From Mycobacterium gordonae (GTDB lineage: Bacteria > Actinomycetota > Actinomycetes > Mycobacteriales > Mycobacteriaceae), in contig NZ_LQOY01000230.1 of the NCBI RefSeq assembly GCF_002101675.1, positions 22,974 to 86,973 of the forward strand: a stretch of 64,000 nucleotides of DNA. Direction: 5' to 3'. Of the stretch, positions 24,482 to 33,520 are shown one piece after another (within the stretch, counting starts at the first letter, position 1; the number at the start of each line of letters is the position of its first letter). Under the pieces are notes generated by a model that saw only the letters and a list, made by a program, of their open reading frames with translations, searched no databases and was not told the origin of the DNA. The position numbers and the translations under genes were made by a program.

Positions 24482-26686
24482 TCACCCGCCGGTGCGGTTG
24501 AACTTCATGTCGTAGGGTCCACCTTTGCAGGCGCTTCCCGACTCGTCCTTGGTGCCACTGCCCGTCAGCACCATGATCGGGTCCTGCTGCGGCTCCGGAA
24601 GCGGGAAGGTGCCCTTGATCCTGACGTGCGACGTCCCGCCCGCCGGACAAGACGCGTCATACTCGTCGTCCCGCGTCCACACGTTGTTGGCGAACAACAA
24701 CAGTTGGGTGCCGCTGCTGCCGTTGCGGACGAACCGGCTCAGACAACGATCGCCGGTGCGCAGACAGATGGTGTCGACGTTGTAGTCCGCTTCCTGCGGC
24801 TTGGGCGCGTTGGGCCCGGTGTAGGTGGTGACCAAGTGGTAGAAGCCGTGCAGCGCCTGTGCCGGGGAGATCTCGCGGGCGGACTGCTCGGCGGGGTCGG
24901 GCAGGTCGGCCAGGTCGCCGTCTCCGACCCGGGTGAATGTCACTGACCGCTTGCTGTAGCAATCCAGGGAATCGGTGATCCATTCACCGACCATGGTTCC
25001 GTCCGCGTGCGGTTGCAGCCAGACGTAGTTCCACTTCTCGATCGGCTTGTCGTTGCAGTTGCCGCCCTCGAGTGCCACCGCTATCCAGCGTCCGCGTACG
25101 TCGTCGAACACCAGCTTCGGGGTGTGGTTGTACGGCCCGTCGGTACGCTGCGCGGTCGCCACGCATCCGCTGTTGTTGTTGCCGGTACAGGCCGACCGCA
25201 ACACCCAGGTCTCCTTGGCCGGCGGCTCGGAATTCGCCACTTCTTTGCCGGCAAGCGAGAGCTTCGGGCCGAAGTCGGCGGTATACGTGCCGGTGAAAGG
25301 ACCACCGTTGCTCGGGGCGGCGAAGCTCTCGCCGGTGCCCGAATGATCGGTCGCCGGCTTGTCGCCGCTCTTGTTTCCGCCGCTCAGCGCGATGCCGGCG
25401 ACGACGGCGATGACCACCAGCAACACCCCCGCGCCCGCGAGGATCAACGGGGTGCGGCGTTTATTGCCCGGTTTGGCGGGCGGTGTTTCCGACGCCGACG
25501 GCGGGGCGGCCGGTGGTGCGGGCTCCCCGCTCACCCGGAACTGGGTCGGCTCTTCGTTGGGGTGGCGCGGCTGATGGGGATCGAGGTTGGGCCGACGCTG
25601 GGTCGGGTCGGTGGCGGGCCGCTGCGGGCTGGGCTCCACGGGCGGCCGGTACAGCTTCGGGTCCGACGGCTGGCGGTACGGAGTCGGCTCCGGCGCAGGG
25701 CGCCGTTGCGGTTCGGGCGGCGGCCGACGCTGCGACGGGTCGACATAGCCGGGGCCACCGCGCCGCTGTGGAGGCTGCCTCGGCGGCGGCGGACCCGGCG
25801 GCGGGTGCTTGGGCGGCGGCGCCAGCTGAGTTCGCTGCTGCACGGGTTCGGGCCGGCGCAACGGAATCGGCCGGGTCCCGGTGACGGCTTCCCGGGCGGC
25901 CGCGGCCATGTCGGTCACCGTGGGATAGCGCTGCTGCGGAGTCTTCGCCATCGCGGTGGCCACGACATTGTCGAGCTCTTCAGGTATGCCGCGCCGGATG
26001 GCCGACGGGCGCGGCGGCGGCAGGCTGAGGTGTCCGCCGATCTGCTGCTCGAGGCTGTTGCCGGGGAAGGGCTGGCTGCCGGTCAGGCACTCGTGCAGCA
26101 CGCAACCGAGGGCGTAGGTGTCGCCGCTCGGGTCGGTCTGGCCGGTGGTGACGCGTTCCGGCGCCATGTAGGCCCAGGTGCCGATGACGTTGCCGGTGCC
26201 GGTCATATGCGAATCGCCGGCGGCGCGGGCGATGCCGAAGTCGATCAGATATGCGAAATCGTCTTCGGTGACCAGGATGTTGGACGGCTTGACGTCGCGA
26301 TGCACCAAGCCGATCCGATGGGCGGCGCGCAACGCCGAGGCGATCTGCTCGATGATGTTGACCGCGCGTTCGGGGTCGAGCGGGCCCTCGGCGATGATGG
26401 CCTGCAAGTCGCGACCGACGACCAGTCGCATGTCGACATACAAGCGGCCTTCGATTTCGCCGAAATGATGGATCGGCACCACATGGGGGTCGTTGAGCCC
26501 GGCCGCCGCCAGCGCCTCCCGGCGGAAACGCTGCTCGAACGTCGGGTCGTTAGCAAGGTTGGCGGGCAGCACTTTCACCGCAACGACACGCTGGGTCTCG
26601 GTGTCGTAGGCACGCCACACTTCACCCATACCGCCGCGACCCAGCAACTCGATGAACTGGTAGCGGCCGAATGTCGTACCTTGCAC
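24482..26686 (-). CDS. Transmembrane Ser/Thr protein kinase with extracellular sensor (paralog 2)
   Basis: The protein has 734 residues, GTG start at 26686 with a GGCGGA-rich ribosome site. Kinase domain ~1-260 (LGRGGMGEVWRAYDTETQRV, HRDVKPSNILV, LIDFGIA, MAPERV). Then a ~140-residue Pro/Arg-rich juxtamembrane linker with repeated PxxRRP units, one membrane helix (LILAGAGVLLVVIAVVAGIA), and a sensor domain with GTYTADFGPKLSLAGKE, SACTGNNNSGCVATAQR and paired Cys motifs. The kinase and sensor domains are close copies of those at 16.1-18.1 kb; the main difference is the longer linker. Divergent from the patatin gene. Confidence 0.9.
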   Translation of the reverse strand: MQGTTFGRYQFIELLGRGGMGEVWRAYDTETQRVVAVKVLPANLANDPTFEQRFRREALAAAGLNDPHVVPIHHFGEIEGRLYVDMRLVVGRDLQAIIAEGPLDPERAVNIIEQIASALRAAHRIGLVHRDVKPSNILVTEDDFAYLIDFGIARAAGDSHMTGTGNVIGTWAYMAPERVTTGQTDPSGDTYALGCVLHECLTGSQPFPGNSLEQQIGGHLSLPPPRPSAIRRGIPEELDNVVATAMAKTPQQRYPTVTDMAAAAREAVTGTRPIPLRRPEPVQQRTQLAPPPKHPPPGPPPPRQPPQRRGGPGYVDPSQRRPPPEPQRRPAPEPTPYRQPSDPKLYRPPVEPSPQRPATDPTQRRPNLDPHQPRHPNEEPTQFRVSGEPAPPAAPPSASETPPAKPGNKRRTPLILAGAGVLLVVIAVVAGIALSGGNKSGDKPATDHSGTGESFAAPSNGGPFTGTYTADFGPKLSLAGKEVANSEPPAKETWVLRSACTGNNNSGCVATAQRTDGPYNHTPKLVFDDVRGRWIAVALEGGNCNDKPIEKWNYVWLQPHADGTMVGEWITDSLDCYSKRSVTFTRVGDGDLADLPDPAEQSAREISPAQALHGFYHLVTTYTGPNAPKPQEADYNVDTICLRTGDRCLSRFVRNGSSGTQLLLFANNVWTRDDEYDASCPAGGTSHVRIKGTFPLPEPQQDPIMVLTGSGTKDESGSACKGGPYDMKFNRTGG

Positions 26687-26881
26687 TCCGCCCCCCTCAG
26701 CGAAAGTCTCGGTGGATACTCAGCAAAAACATTAAAGCCGCACCAGCGGGGATGCACGGCAGTATTGCCTAGCTAATCACGAAACGATTGACGCCGGGAT
26801 AGCCAGGCGCGGCACGGCTGGACAAGCGCAGACTGAAACGGGGAGCCGGGAACTCCCGATGTAGGTCCAGGGGGTGCGCAC

Positions 26882-29800
26882 ATGACATTCGCTACACCGT
26901 CACCGGTCACCGAACTGACGCAGGAACTGCGCCTTGCGACCACCATGACCGGAGGGGTGAGCCTGGCCGTCTGGATGGCCGGGGTGGCCCGCGAAATCAA
27001 CCTGCTCGCGCAGGCGTCGCAGTGGCGCCGGGAGGGCGGCCCGTTCCCCGCCGACAGCAGCCTCGGCGATGAGGCAGCCGCGTCGCTGCGGCTCTACGCG
27101 GGCCTCATCGATCTGCTCGACGTGATTGTCGACGTCGACATCCTGTCCGGGACCAGCGCGGGCGGCATCAACGCGGCGCTGCTGGCGTCGTCCCGAGTGT
27201 CGGGGGCGGACCTGGGCGGGTTGCGTGAGCTCTGGCTCGACCTGGGAGCCCTGACCGACCTACTGCGCGACCCGCGCGACAAGTACACCCCGTCGCTGCT
27301 GTACGGCGACGAGCGGATGTTCGCCGCACTGGCTACGCAGATCCCCAAGTTGGCTACCGGACCCTTTCCGCCGGCGGAGTTTCCCCACGGCGCGCGCGCC
27401 CCGTCCACCACGCTGTATGTGACGACGACGCTGCTGACCGGCGAGGCCAGCCGGTTCACCGACTCCTTCGGGACCCTCGTCCAGGACGTCGACCGGCGCG
27501 GGCTGTTCACCTTTACCGAGGACGACCTGGCCAGGCCTGGCACCGTTTCGGCCCTGGCGCTGGCCGCGCGCAGCTCCGCCTCCTTCCCTATCGCGTTCGA
27601 ACCGTCATTTCTGCCCTTCACCCAGGGCACTCCGGCCACCGGGAAGGTGCCGGCGCGGCCGGCGATGGCGCCGTTCACGAACATCACCCGGCCACACTGG
27701 GCCGCGGACGGGGGCCTGCTCGACAACCGGCCGATCGACGTGCTGCTCAAGCGCATCTTCGACCGGCCTGCCCGGCGTCCGGTGCGACGGGTGCTGCTGT
27801 TCGTCGTGCCGTCCGCCGGGCCGGCACCGGACCTGGTGGCCGAGCCCGCTCCCGACGACGTCAATGCGCCACCGGGACTGGTCGACGGACTGCTCAAGGA
27901 CCTGGCCGCCATCACGACGCAGTCGATCGCTGCCGACCTGCGCGCGATCCGGGCCCATCAGGACCGGATGGAAGCGCGCACGGACACCAAGCTGCGACTG
28001 GCCGAACTGGCGGCGACGCTGCCGCATGGTTCGCGGTTGCTCACCGCTCGCCTGCTCGCCGACTATGCGGCCCGGGAAGCCACCCGGCTCGCACAGATGC
28101 TGACGGATGCGTTTCTTCGCCAGCTGGGTACGTGGCCGCCCGCGCCGGCAGCGCCCAGTGATCTCGCCGAGAGCATTCCGCGCAACTGGGAACCCGAGCT
28201 CGCCGTCGGCGGTGACTCCGACCGGGCGTGCCGGCGCCGGATCACCGGGGCGATCGTGAGCCGCTGGACTCTGCCGAATCATCAGACACTGCCGCAAGGG
28301 ACCAGCGACCTGGCCCGGTTCGGGCAACCTGCGTACGACCTTGGCAAGAGTTGCGCGCTGGCAGTCGTGCTGGCCGCCTACGAGCAGGCCCGGTCCGATG
28401 CCGATGTCGCCGCACTGGCCGAACTCACCCGCGGAATTCATGCGGCGTGGCCGCCTCCGGCGCCGGTCGATCTCGGTGTGCTGGTGCGCGCCGTATGCAC
28501 CAATGCCACGGTCCGGCAGGGGTCCTTGACGAGCGCGGCCGCCCTGATCGCCGCGGACTATCTGCAGCAGATCACGGTGCCCGCCGACAGCTGGAGCAAC
28601 CTCGGCCGAGTTCTGTTCGGCAGCTTCGCAACGCTGTCCAGGCTGGCGTCCAACGGCTCAGCCGCCGGGGACGGGGAGGGCCGGCTGCACACCTATCTGC
28701 GGTATCTGGACAAGGCGACTGATGCGCAGACCACCGCGGTGGCGCTGTTCGACCTGGCCGCGACGCAGCGTGCGATGCTTCCCGCTGAGGCCGACATCGA
28801 ACAATCGGTGGAGCTCGTGCAGGTGAGCGCCGATTCGCGCAGCCTGCTCGCACCGGACTGGCAGACCGCTCAGCAGAAGCTCACTGGTATGCAGTTCCAC
28901 CATTTCGGAGCGTTCTACAAACGGTCGTGGCGGGCCAACGACTGGATGTGGGGTCGGCTCGACGGCGCCGGCTGGCTGGTTCACGCGCTGCTGGACCCAC
29001 GTCGGGTGCGGTGGATGGTGAGCCACCGCGCCGGCGACGATGCGCAACGTGAAGCGTTGCGAGGAGGAGCGGCGCCATCAAAGCGCGCCGGCGACGATGC
29101 GCAACGTGAAGCGTTGCGCGGAGGAGCGGCGCCATCAAAGCGCGCCGGCGACGATGCGCAACGTGCCGGCAGCGGCGCGCGATGGTTCCTCGATCGCCTC
29201 AAAGAGCTTGGCGCGCCGGCGTTCCCGAAGTCCGGCTATCGGCTTGCGGTCGGCGGTACGGAATCGGAGCGGCTGACCGAGGACATGCTGCTGGCCGAAC
29301 TGGCCTTCCTCGACGACGCGTCCGCGACCGTGCCGAGTAGCTTGCCGCGGACGTCGCTGTGGCTGGCGCAGGCGTGGCAGCAGCACGTCCTCGACGAAGA
29401 GCTGGATGAACTGGCCGCCACGGTGATTGACACCGAGCCGGGCGAACGGCCCGACTGGAGTCCGGCGACCTCGCGAAAGTGGGCCAAGAAGGTCCTGGCC
29501 GCCGAGCCCGGCCCGGCGAAATACGCTCTGCTGAACGAGGATCCGGTGGCCCGCGAGACCTTCGTCAGTGACCGGGGTTCGCCGCTGATGGCCCATACGG
29601 TGTCCAAGGCGGCGGCGACCGCGTCCGGGGCGGCCGGCTCGATCCGGCAAGTGCCCGGTGTGGTCAAGCCGCCGCTGGCCACACTGCGGACGCTGACGCT
29701 CGGTGGATACCGGGTGGTGTCGCTGACCCGCGGCGTGGCTAAGTGGACGTTGATCGCCGGCGCGGTGCTGCTGGTTCTCGGAACGGCAGCCGCGATGGCG

Positions 29801-30109
29801 TCGGCCGGCACATTCGGGGGGCTGGGGCTCGCCGCGGCGGGCGTCGGCGCCTACCTGGTGGTCCTGGGCACCTGGCAGTTCTCCGGCCGGGCGCTGTTCG
29901 CGTTGTTGTCGACAACGCTTGTGGGAGCGACACTTTCATTGGCTGCGCCAGCGGTCCGCGAGAGGCTGTTCGGCGACGCGACCCATCCCGGCTGGGTAGG
30001 TGCCCACGCTTACTGGCTGGGTGCTCAGTGGTGGCACCCGCTGGCCGCCGTGGGCGTGATCGGGCTGGCCTTCACCCTGGCGGCGGTCGCCAGACCCGGC
30101 CGACGGTGA
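26882..30109 (+). CDS. Large patatin-like protein (Rv3479 ortholog) with in-frame repeat insert
   Basis: The protein has 1075 residues. Patatin-type hydrolase domain at the N-terminus: glycine-rich TGGVSLAVWMAG (oxyanion), nucleophile elbow SGTSAGGINAALL (G-x-S-x-G), catalytic Asp in WAADGGLLDNRPI. The long middle is the helical DUF3376-type region. Two to four membrane helices lie at the C-terminus (about 955-1070). Probable lipid acyl hydrolase at the membrane. Residues ~716-761 are a tandem 19-residue repeat (RAGDDAQREALRGGAAPSK) encoded by the 57-base DNA repeat at 29028. M. tuberculosis Rv3479 is, from memory, 1023 residues, about this insert shorter. Confidence 0.85.
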   Translation: MTFATPSPVTELTQELRLATTMTGGVSLAVWMAGVAREINLLAQASQWRREGGPFPADSSLGDEAAASLRLYAGLIDLLDVIVDVDILSGTSAGGINAALLASSRVSGADLGGLRELWLDLGALTDLLRDPRDKYTPSLLYGDERMFAALATQIPKLATGPFPPAEFPHGARAPSTTLYVTTTLLTGEASRFTDSFGTLVQDVDRRGLFTFTEDDLARPGTVSALALAARSSASFPIAFEPSFLPFTQGTPATGKVPARPAMAPFTNITRPHWAADGGLLDNRPIDVLLKRIFDRPARRPVRRVLLFVVPSAGPAPDLVAEPAPDDVNAPPGLVDGLLKDLAAITTQSIAADLRAIRAHQDRMEARTDTKLRLAELAATLPHGSRLLTARLLADYAAREATRLAQMLTDAFLRQLGTWPPAPAAPSDLAESIPRNWEPELAVGGDSDRACRRRITGAIVSRWTLPNHQTLPQGTSDLARFGQPAYDLGKSCALAVVLAAYEQARSDADVAALAELTRGIHAAWPPPAPVDLGVLVRAVCTNATVRQGSLTSAAALIAADYLQQITVPADSWSNLGRVLFGSFATLSRLASNGSAAGDGEGRLHTYLRYLDKATDAQTTAVALFDLAATQRAMLPAEADIEQSVELVQVSADSRSLLAPDWQTAQQKLTGMQFHHFGAFYKRSWRANDWMWGRLDGAGWLVHALLDPRRVRWMVSHRAGDDAQREALRGGAAPSKRAGDDAQREALRGGAAPSKRAGDDAQRAGSGARWFLDRLKELGAPAFPKSGYRLAVGGTESERLTEDMLLAELAFLDDASATVPSSLPRTSLWLAQAWQQHVLDEELDELAATVIDTEPGERPDWSPATSRKWAKKVLAAEPGPAKYALLNEDPVARETFVSDRGSPLMAHTVSKAAATASGAAGSIRQVPGVVKPPLATLRTLTLGGYRVVSLTRGVAKWTLIAGAVLLVLGTAAAMASAGTFGGLGLAAAGVGAYLVVLGTWQFSGRALFALLSTTLVGATLSLAAPAVRERLFGDATHPGWVGAHAYWLGAQWWHPLAAVGVIGLAFTLAAVARPGRR
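29028..29165. repeat. 57-base tandem repeat inside the patatin gene (structured family, locus A)
   Basis: Two full units and a truncated third start at 29028, 29085 and 29142 (57-base period, keeping frame). Each unit has GACGATGC, a hairpin GCAACG-TGAAG-CGTTGC, GAGGAGGA (one unit has GCGGAGGA), GCGGCGC, CAT. An outer stem GCGCCG/CGGCGC encloses them. The same layout with different stem sequences recurs at 61.3 kb and, degraded, at 54.5 kb. Confidence 0.85.
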
Positions 30110-30127
30110 CTGCGCTAGAGCGCCGCG

Positions 30128-30820
30128 TTACTTCAGCGCGCTGATCCCGTTGTAGACCACCATCACACCGATCAGCACCAGGACGGCGGCCAGCATCGCC
30201 GCGTGATTCTGCTGCATCCATTCCTTCAAGCGGTTCAGCGGCTCATCCAGCCGCTCGCCGGCACTGGCATAGCCAAGGATGGGGATGGCCACCGTCGACC
30301 CGGACAGAACGACGAAAACCGCCGCGAAGAGCCACTTGCCTCCGACCCCCAGCCCACTGGTGCCGATCGCCAAGCCGCCCGCCAGACACAGGAGTGACAC
30401 CTCGAGCCGCACCACCGTCAGCACCAGCGCCGTGATCCCGGCACGCCGAGGGGTGATGGTGTCGAACGCCCGCATCCACCGCGGCGCCTCGCCGTGACCG
30501 TGGCGGGTCGCCCACCGATAGATACCGAACACGATCAATGCCGAACCCAGCACCACACGCAACCAGGACGCCCAGCCCGGCGGGGACTTGTGCAAACCGC
30601 CGAAAAGGCCCGATCCGGCGACGAAGATGCCGGTCAGCGCCGTCAGTCCCAGCATCCAACCGCCGAGAAAGGCCAAGCTCGTCGGCCGTGGCCGCGGCGC
30701 GTGCAACACCAGCACTGCCGGGATGATCGTCAGCGGAGAAACCGCGATGACCAGAGCCAGCGGAATGAGCGTGGCAAGCAGCGTGCCCCAATTTCCTGTC
30801 ACGGGCAGCAATCTTCGCAT
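30128..30820 (-). CDS. GAP/SfLAP-family integral membrane protein (Rv3481c-like)
   Basis: Start at ATG 30820; the frame is open much further upstream only as a shadow of the TehA-like gene. The 230 residues hold about six membrane helices, beginning LLATLIPLALVIAVSPLTIIP, the hallmark of the GAP (peptidoglycolipid-addressing / sulfolipid-addressing) family. A middle helix carries LAFLGGWMLGLTALTG. Family members help surface lipids reach the cell envelope. M. tuberculosis Rv3481c has nearly the same length and sits in the same place after Rv3479-Rv3480c. Confidence 0.8.
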   Translation of the reverse strand: MRRLLPVTGNWGTLLATLIPLALVIAVSPLTIIPAVLVLHAPRPRPTSLAFLGGWMLGLTALTGIFVAGSGLFGGLHKSPPGWASWLRVVLGSALIVFGIYRWATRHGHGEAPRWMRAFDTITPRRAGITALVLTVVRLEVSLLCLAGGLAIGTSGLGVGGKWLFAAVFVVLSGSTVAIPILGYASAGERLDEPLNRLKEWMQQNHAAMLAAVLVLIGVMVVYNGISALK

Positions 30821-30840
30821 TGAACGCGCGCCATCACCCG

Positions 30841-32022
30841 TCAAACCGGGTGTGCGCGCGCGATCGGGTCTTCTTTGCGGGCTTTGACCGGAGCCGAGCT
30901 CGGCGGCAGGGTGAGCAGGTTGCCGCGCAGGCTGCCACGCGCGGTGCGGACGGTGACCAGGACCCAGGTCAGCAACAGTCCTACATAGGCGACGGCAGCC
31001 GCCACCTTGAACGCCGGAAGGTGGGTGTGCGCGGCCAGCTGGGAGGTGCCGGTGACGAAGGTGCCCACCGGAAACGTCAGGCTCCACCACGTCAGGGCGA
31101 AAGGCATACCGCGCCGCAGCGTGCGCACCGTCAGCGAGGTGGCCAGCGCTATCCACAGCACCGCGAACCCCCACACCGGCACGCCGAAGATGACGGCGAA
31201 GTCGTCCATCGCCTCCGCCAGCTGGTGACCGACGGCACCGGTTGCCGCCGCCGTCGCAAGAAGCCCTGCGGCGGTGATGGATTGACCGAGCGGACCCAGC
31301 ACGATCCACAGCGTCGGCACCCGCGCCGAGCCGGAGGTGCCGTAGAGCACCAGCCGGCTCCAGATCATCGCGATGATATTCAGCGAGGCGATCAGGGACA
31401 GGCCGAACATCGCATAACAGCCGTACAGCATGGTCTCGCGGCCGGTGCCCGGCGGCATGTGCGGCAGCAGCAGCGCGCCCGTCGCGGCCGACACCATCGG
31501 CGGCACCACCGGCATCAACCAGCCGCCGAATGCGGCGTCGGGCTCGACGCGCAGTTGGGTGAACATCAGGAACGGGATGCTGACGGCGGTGAACAACCCG
31601 CCGACCGTGCCCGCCGTCCACAGCACCCAGTCCAAATCGACGGCGATGCGCTGGCCAATCAGGTCCTTACCCACCAGCACGGCGCCGGCGCCGACGGTCA
31701 TCAACGCCATCGGCGCCGCGCCGTAAAAGTGGGCCATCTGCGGGTTGCGGGCGTGGGTGCGCGCCACCGTCGGGTTACGCAGCCAATGGCCGCCGACCAA
31801 CACGATCAGCATCGCCAGCAGGGCCGCCGCGAGCACCCAGACACCCGAGGTGAACCCCCGCAGCCCGGGCACGTGCACGGGCAGGGTGGCACCCGCGATG
31901 GCGACGATGCCGGTGCCCATCACCGAGGCGAACCAGTTGGGCCCGATGTTGCCCAGGACCTCGACGCGGGTGTGCGACTCGTTCGGTAGCGGCGGCGCGT
32001 CGTCCGGACTGGGGGTGGCCAT
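30841..32022 (-). CDS. TehA/SLAC1-family membrane carrier
   Basis: Start at ATG 32022, 393 residues, ten predicted membrane helices. The family signature near the N-terminus is IGPNWFASVMGTGIVAIAG, typical of tellurite-resistance/dicarboxylate (TehA, C4-dicarboxylate transporter/malic acid) proteins. Later helices include TWWSLTFPVGTFVTGTSQLA, also characteristic. It probably conducts small anions or organic acids. This gene and the two small genes at 32.1-32.7 kb interrupt the Rv3481c-Rv3482c neighbourhood known from M. tuberculosis. Confidence 0.8.
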   Translation of the reverse strand: MATPSPDDAPPLPNESHTRVEVLGNIGPNWFASVMGTGIVAIAGATLPVHVPGLRGFTSGVWVLAAALLAMLIVLVGGHWLRNPTVARTHARNPQMAHFYGAAPMALMTVGAGAVLVGKDLIGQRIAVDLDWVLWTAGTVGGLFTAVSIPFLMFTQLRVEPDAAFGGWLMPVVPPMVSAATGALLLPHMPPGTGRETMLYGCYAMFGLSLIASLNIIAMIWSRLVLYGTSGSARVPTLWIVLGPLGQSITAAGLLATAAATGAVGHQLAEAMDDFAVIFGVPVWGFAVLWIALATSLTVRTLRRGMPFALTWWSLTFPVGTFVTGTSQLAAHTHLPAFKVAAAVAYVGLLLTWVLVTVRTARGSLRGNLLTLPPSSAPVKARKEDPIARAHPV

Positions 32023-32079
32023 AGCTGAGCAACCTACTGCCGATGGTCGGTCACCGCCTACACTCCCGGGGGTGCAGCT

Positions 32080-32340
32080 ATGGCGAGGTTCCGCGCTTCG
32101 ATGACAAAGCCGCTGGTCATCGGAATCTCCGTACTGGTGGTGATCGCTGCCCTGGCCATGCCGATCAAGCAACGATGCGGGGCCCCGGGCCGCTCCTGCG
32201 CCACCGCGGTCGACGCCAATGGCGACGTACACTATTTCTACGAAGTCGAGCCGTTCGGCGTATTCCTTATCGAAAGTGTTACTGGTTCGAATATCCCGTT
32301 GTATTACACGTCCGGCGAGGAAATCGAGAGGGTCCGCTGA
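32080..32340 (+). CDS. Small membrane-anchored protein, unknown
   Basis: The protein has 86 residues: basic n-region, one hydrophobic helix (LVIGISVLVVIAALAMPI), then an extracytosolic domain with two Cys (KQRCGAPGRSCATAV). ATG 32080 is preceded by a weak GGTGCAGC-like stretch. It ends with TGA directly followed by the ATG of the next gene, so the pair is one transcription unit, divergent from the TehA-like carrier. No family recognised. Confidence 0.55.
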   Translation: MARFRASMTKPLVIGISVLVVIAALAMPIKQRCGAPGRSCATAVDANGDVHYFYEVEPFGVFLIESVTGSNIPLYYTSGEEIERVR

Positions 32341-32730
32341 ATGGCAGGACATGCGCGCCTAGCAGCATTGGTCGTCTCGGCGATGTTGATCGGCGGTGCC
32401 ATCGCGTCGGTCCCGGTGACCGATATCGCGCTCGTCACCGCTCAGGAGAGCATTTGCGGAGTCGGCTCGGTGTGCCCGGCGGATCCCGCTCCCGACGGCG
32501 GCGACCAAACCACCGCCGAGCGACGGGTCATCGACGGCTACGTCGCCAAGCAGGCGGGGTGCACCCCCGACCTGACGGCCAACCCGCAGTCGGTCATCTG
32601 GGATCCACCCGGCTTCACTCCGAACAGCGGGGGATCGGGAAACATCAAAGACTCGAACCCCCAGCTCGGCGGCCACTTCGTGGCCGACTACGTCAACGGC
32701 CGTTGGCACATCGACTACCAGTACTGCTGA
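32341..32730 (+). CDS. Small secreted protein, unknown
   Basis: The protein has 129 residues with a Sec signal peptide (LAALVVSAMLIGGAIASV, cleavage near residue 22-35). The mature part has Cys residues in ESICGVGSVCPADP, AGCTPDL and the terminal YQYC, consistent with two disulfides. It starts immediately after the stop of the preceding small membrane protein gene. Exported, function unknown. Confidence 0.55.
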   Translation: MAGHARLAALVVSAMLIGGAIASVPVTDIALVTAQESICGVGSVCPADPAPDGGDQTTAERRVIDGYVAKQAGCTPDLTANPQSVIWDPPGFTPNSGGSGNIKDSNPQLGGHFVADYVNGRWHIDYQYC

Positions 32731-32731
32731 T

Positions 32732-33508
32732 TCAGCCGGTACACACCTGCGTGGCGAAGCGGACGGTCGTGGTCGACGGGGTGTCGAACTGAGCGTCGAG
32801 TGTCAGCTCCGGCCGTACCGGCTGGTTGTCGATGCCCAGCCGCGTGAGGTCGAGCAGGATCTGAATGGTGTCCGGCGCCACCCTGCGGGCGTTGGTGTCC
32901 CGGTCCGGCCGCACCCGTGAGTCGTTGCCCTCGGCGGCGAGAGTGCTGGTGATGGCCAGGTCGTCGCTGCCGTGTTCGGGTCCGAGTTGGGCGAACTTCT
33001 TGGCACCAGTGCCGTCGTTGTTGGCGACGCTGTACATCAGGACATACCCGACGAATTTGCTGGACTGCGTCCCCGTCGGCGACGGCGGCAGCGGCTTGGC
33101 GAAGCGAATTGTCAGCTGCAGCACGCTGCTTCGGGGATGTTTGACCTCGACCCCGGACACCGTGATGCCCTCGGGTGGTTTCGGCCCATCCCGCCTCTCG
33201 CACGTCAGTCGGTTCGGCAGGCCGGCCCAATCATCGCGCGAGGAGTCCGTGAAGAGCGCCCATCCGACACCGGCGAGCACCACCACCAGCGAGATCACCA
33301 GCGCGACCCGAAGCGGAACCGGCAGGGCACCCCAGCGCCGGCGCACCCCAGCCGGCGGCGCCGGACGTTTCGGCCGCCGGTGCGTCGTCCAGCGCTCACC
33401 GTCCCAGTAACGCTGACCCGCCGAGCCGTCGGGGTCGACGTACCAGCCTGCCGGCGGTGCAGTCGGCACGGTCAAGCTCCGTTCGGTCGGCGGAAGTGGG
33501 GGCTGCAC
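32732..33508 (-). CDS. DUF2510-domain membrane protein (Rv3482c-like)
   Basis: The protein has 258 residues. The DUF2510 module is near the N-terminus: PAGWYVDPDGSAGQRYWDGE with RWT after it (Trp/Tyr-rich, binding role unknown). One membrane helix (VALVISLVVVLAGVGWALF, about residues 68-86) precedes an extracellular beta-rich domain with a Cys pair (LTCERRD ... QVCTG). Length and place match Rv3482c. It is 12 bases downstream of the LppP/LprE-like gene. Confidence 0.75.
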   Translation of the reverse strand: MQPPLPPTERSLTVPTAPPAGWYVDPDGSAGQRYWDGERWTTHRRPKRPAPPAGVRRRWGALPVPLRVALVISLVVVLAGVGWALFTDSSRDDWAGLPNRLTCERRDGPKPPEGITVSGVEVKHPRSSVLQLTIRFAKPLPPSPTGTQSSKFVGYVLMYSVANNDGTGAKKFAQLGPEHGSDDLAITSTLAAEGNDSRVRPDRDTNARRVAPDTIQILLDLTRLGIDNQPVRPELTLDAQFDTPSTTTVRFATQVCTG

Positions 33509-33520
33509 ATCACGGCGCCG

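Noticed and set aside
25007..26776. 589-codon plus-strand frame opposite kinase 2
   Set aside because: Shadow of the kinase gene. All catalytic motifs are on the minus strand; this frame has Arg-rich composition and no ribosome site.
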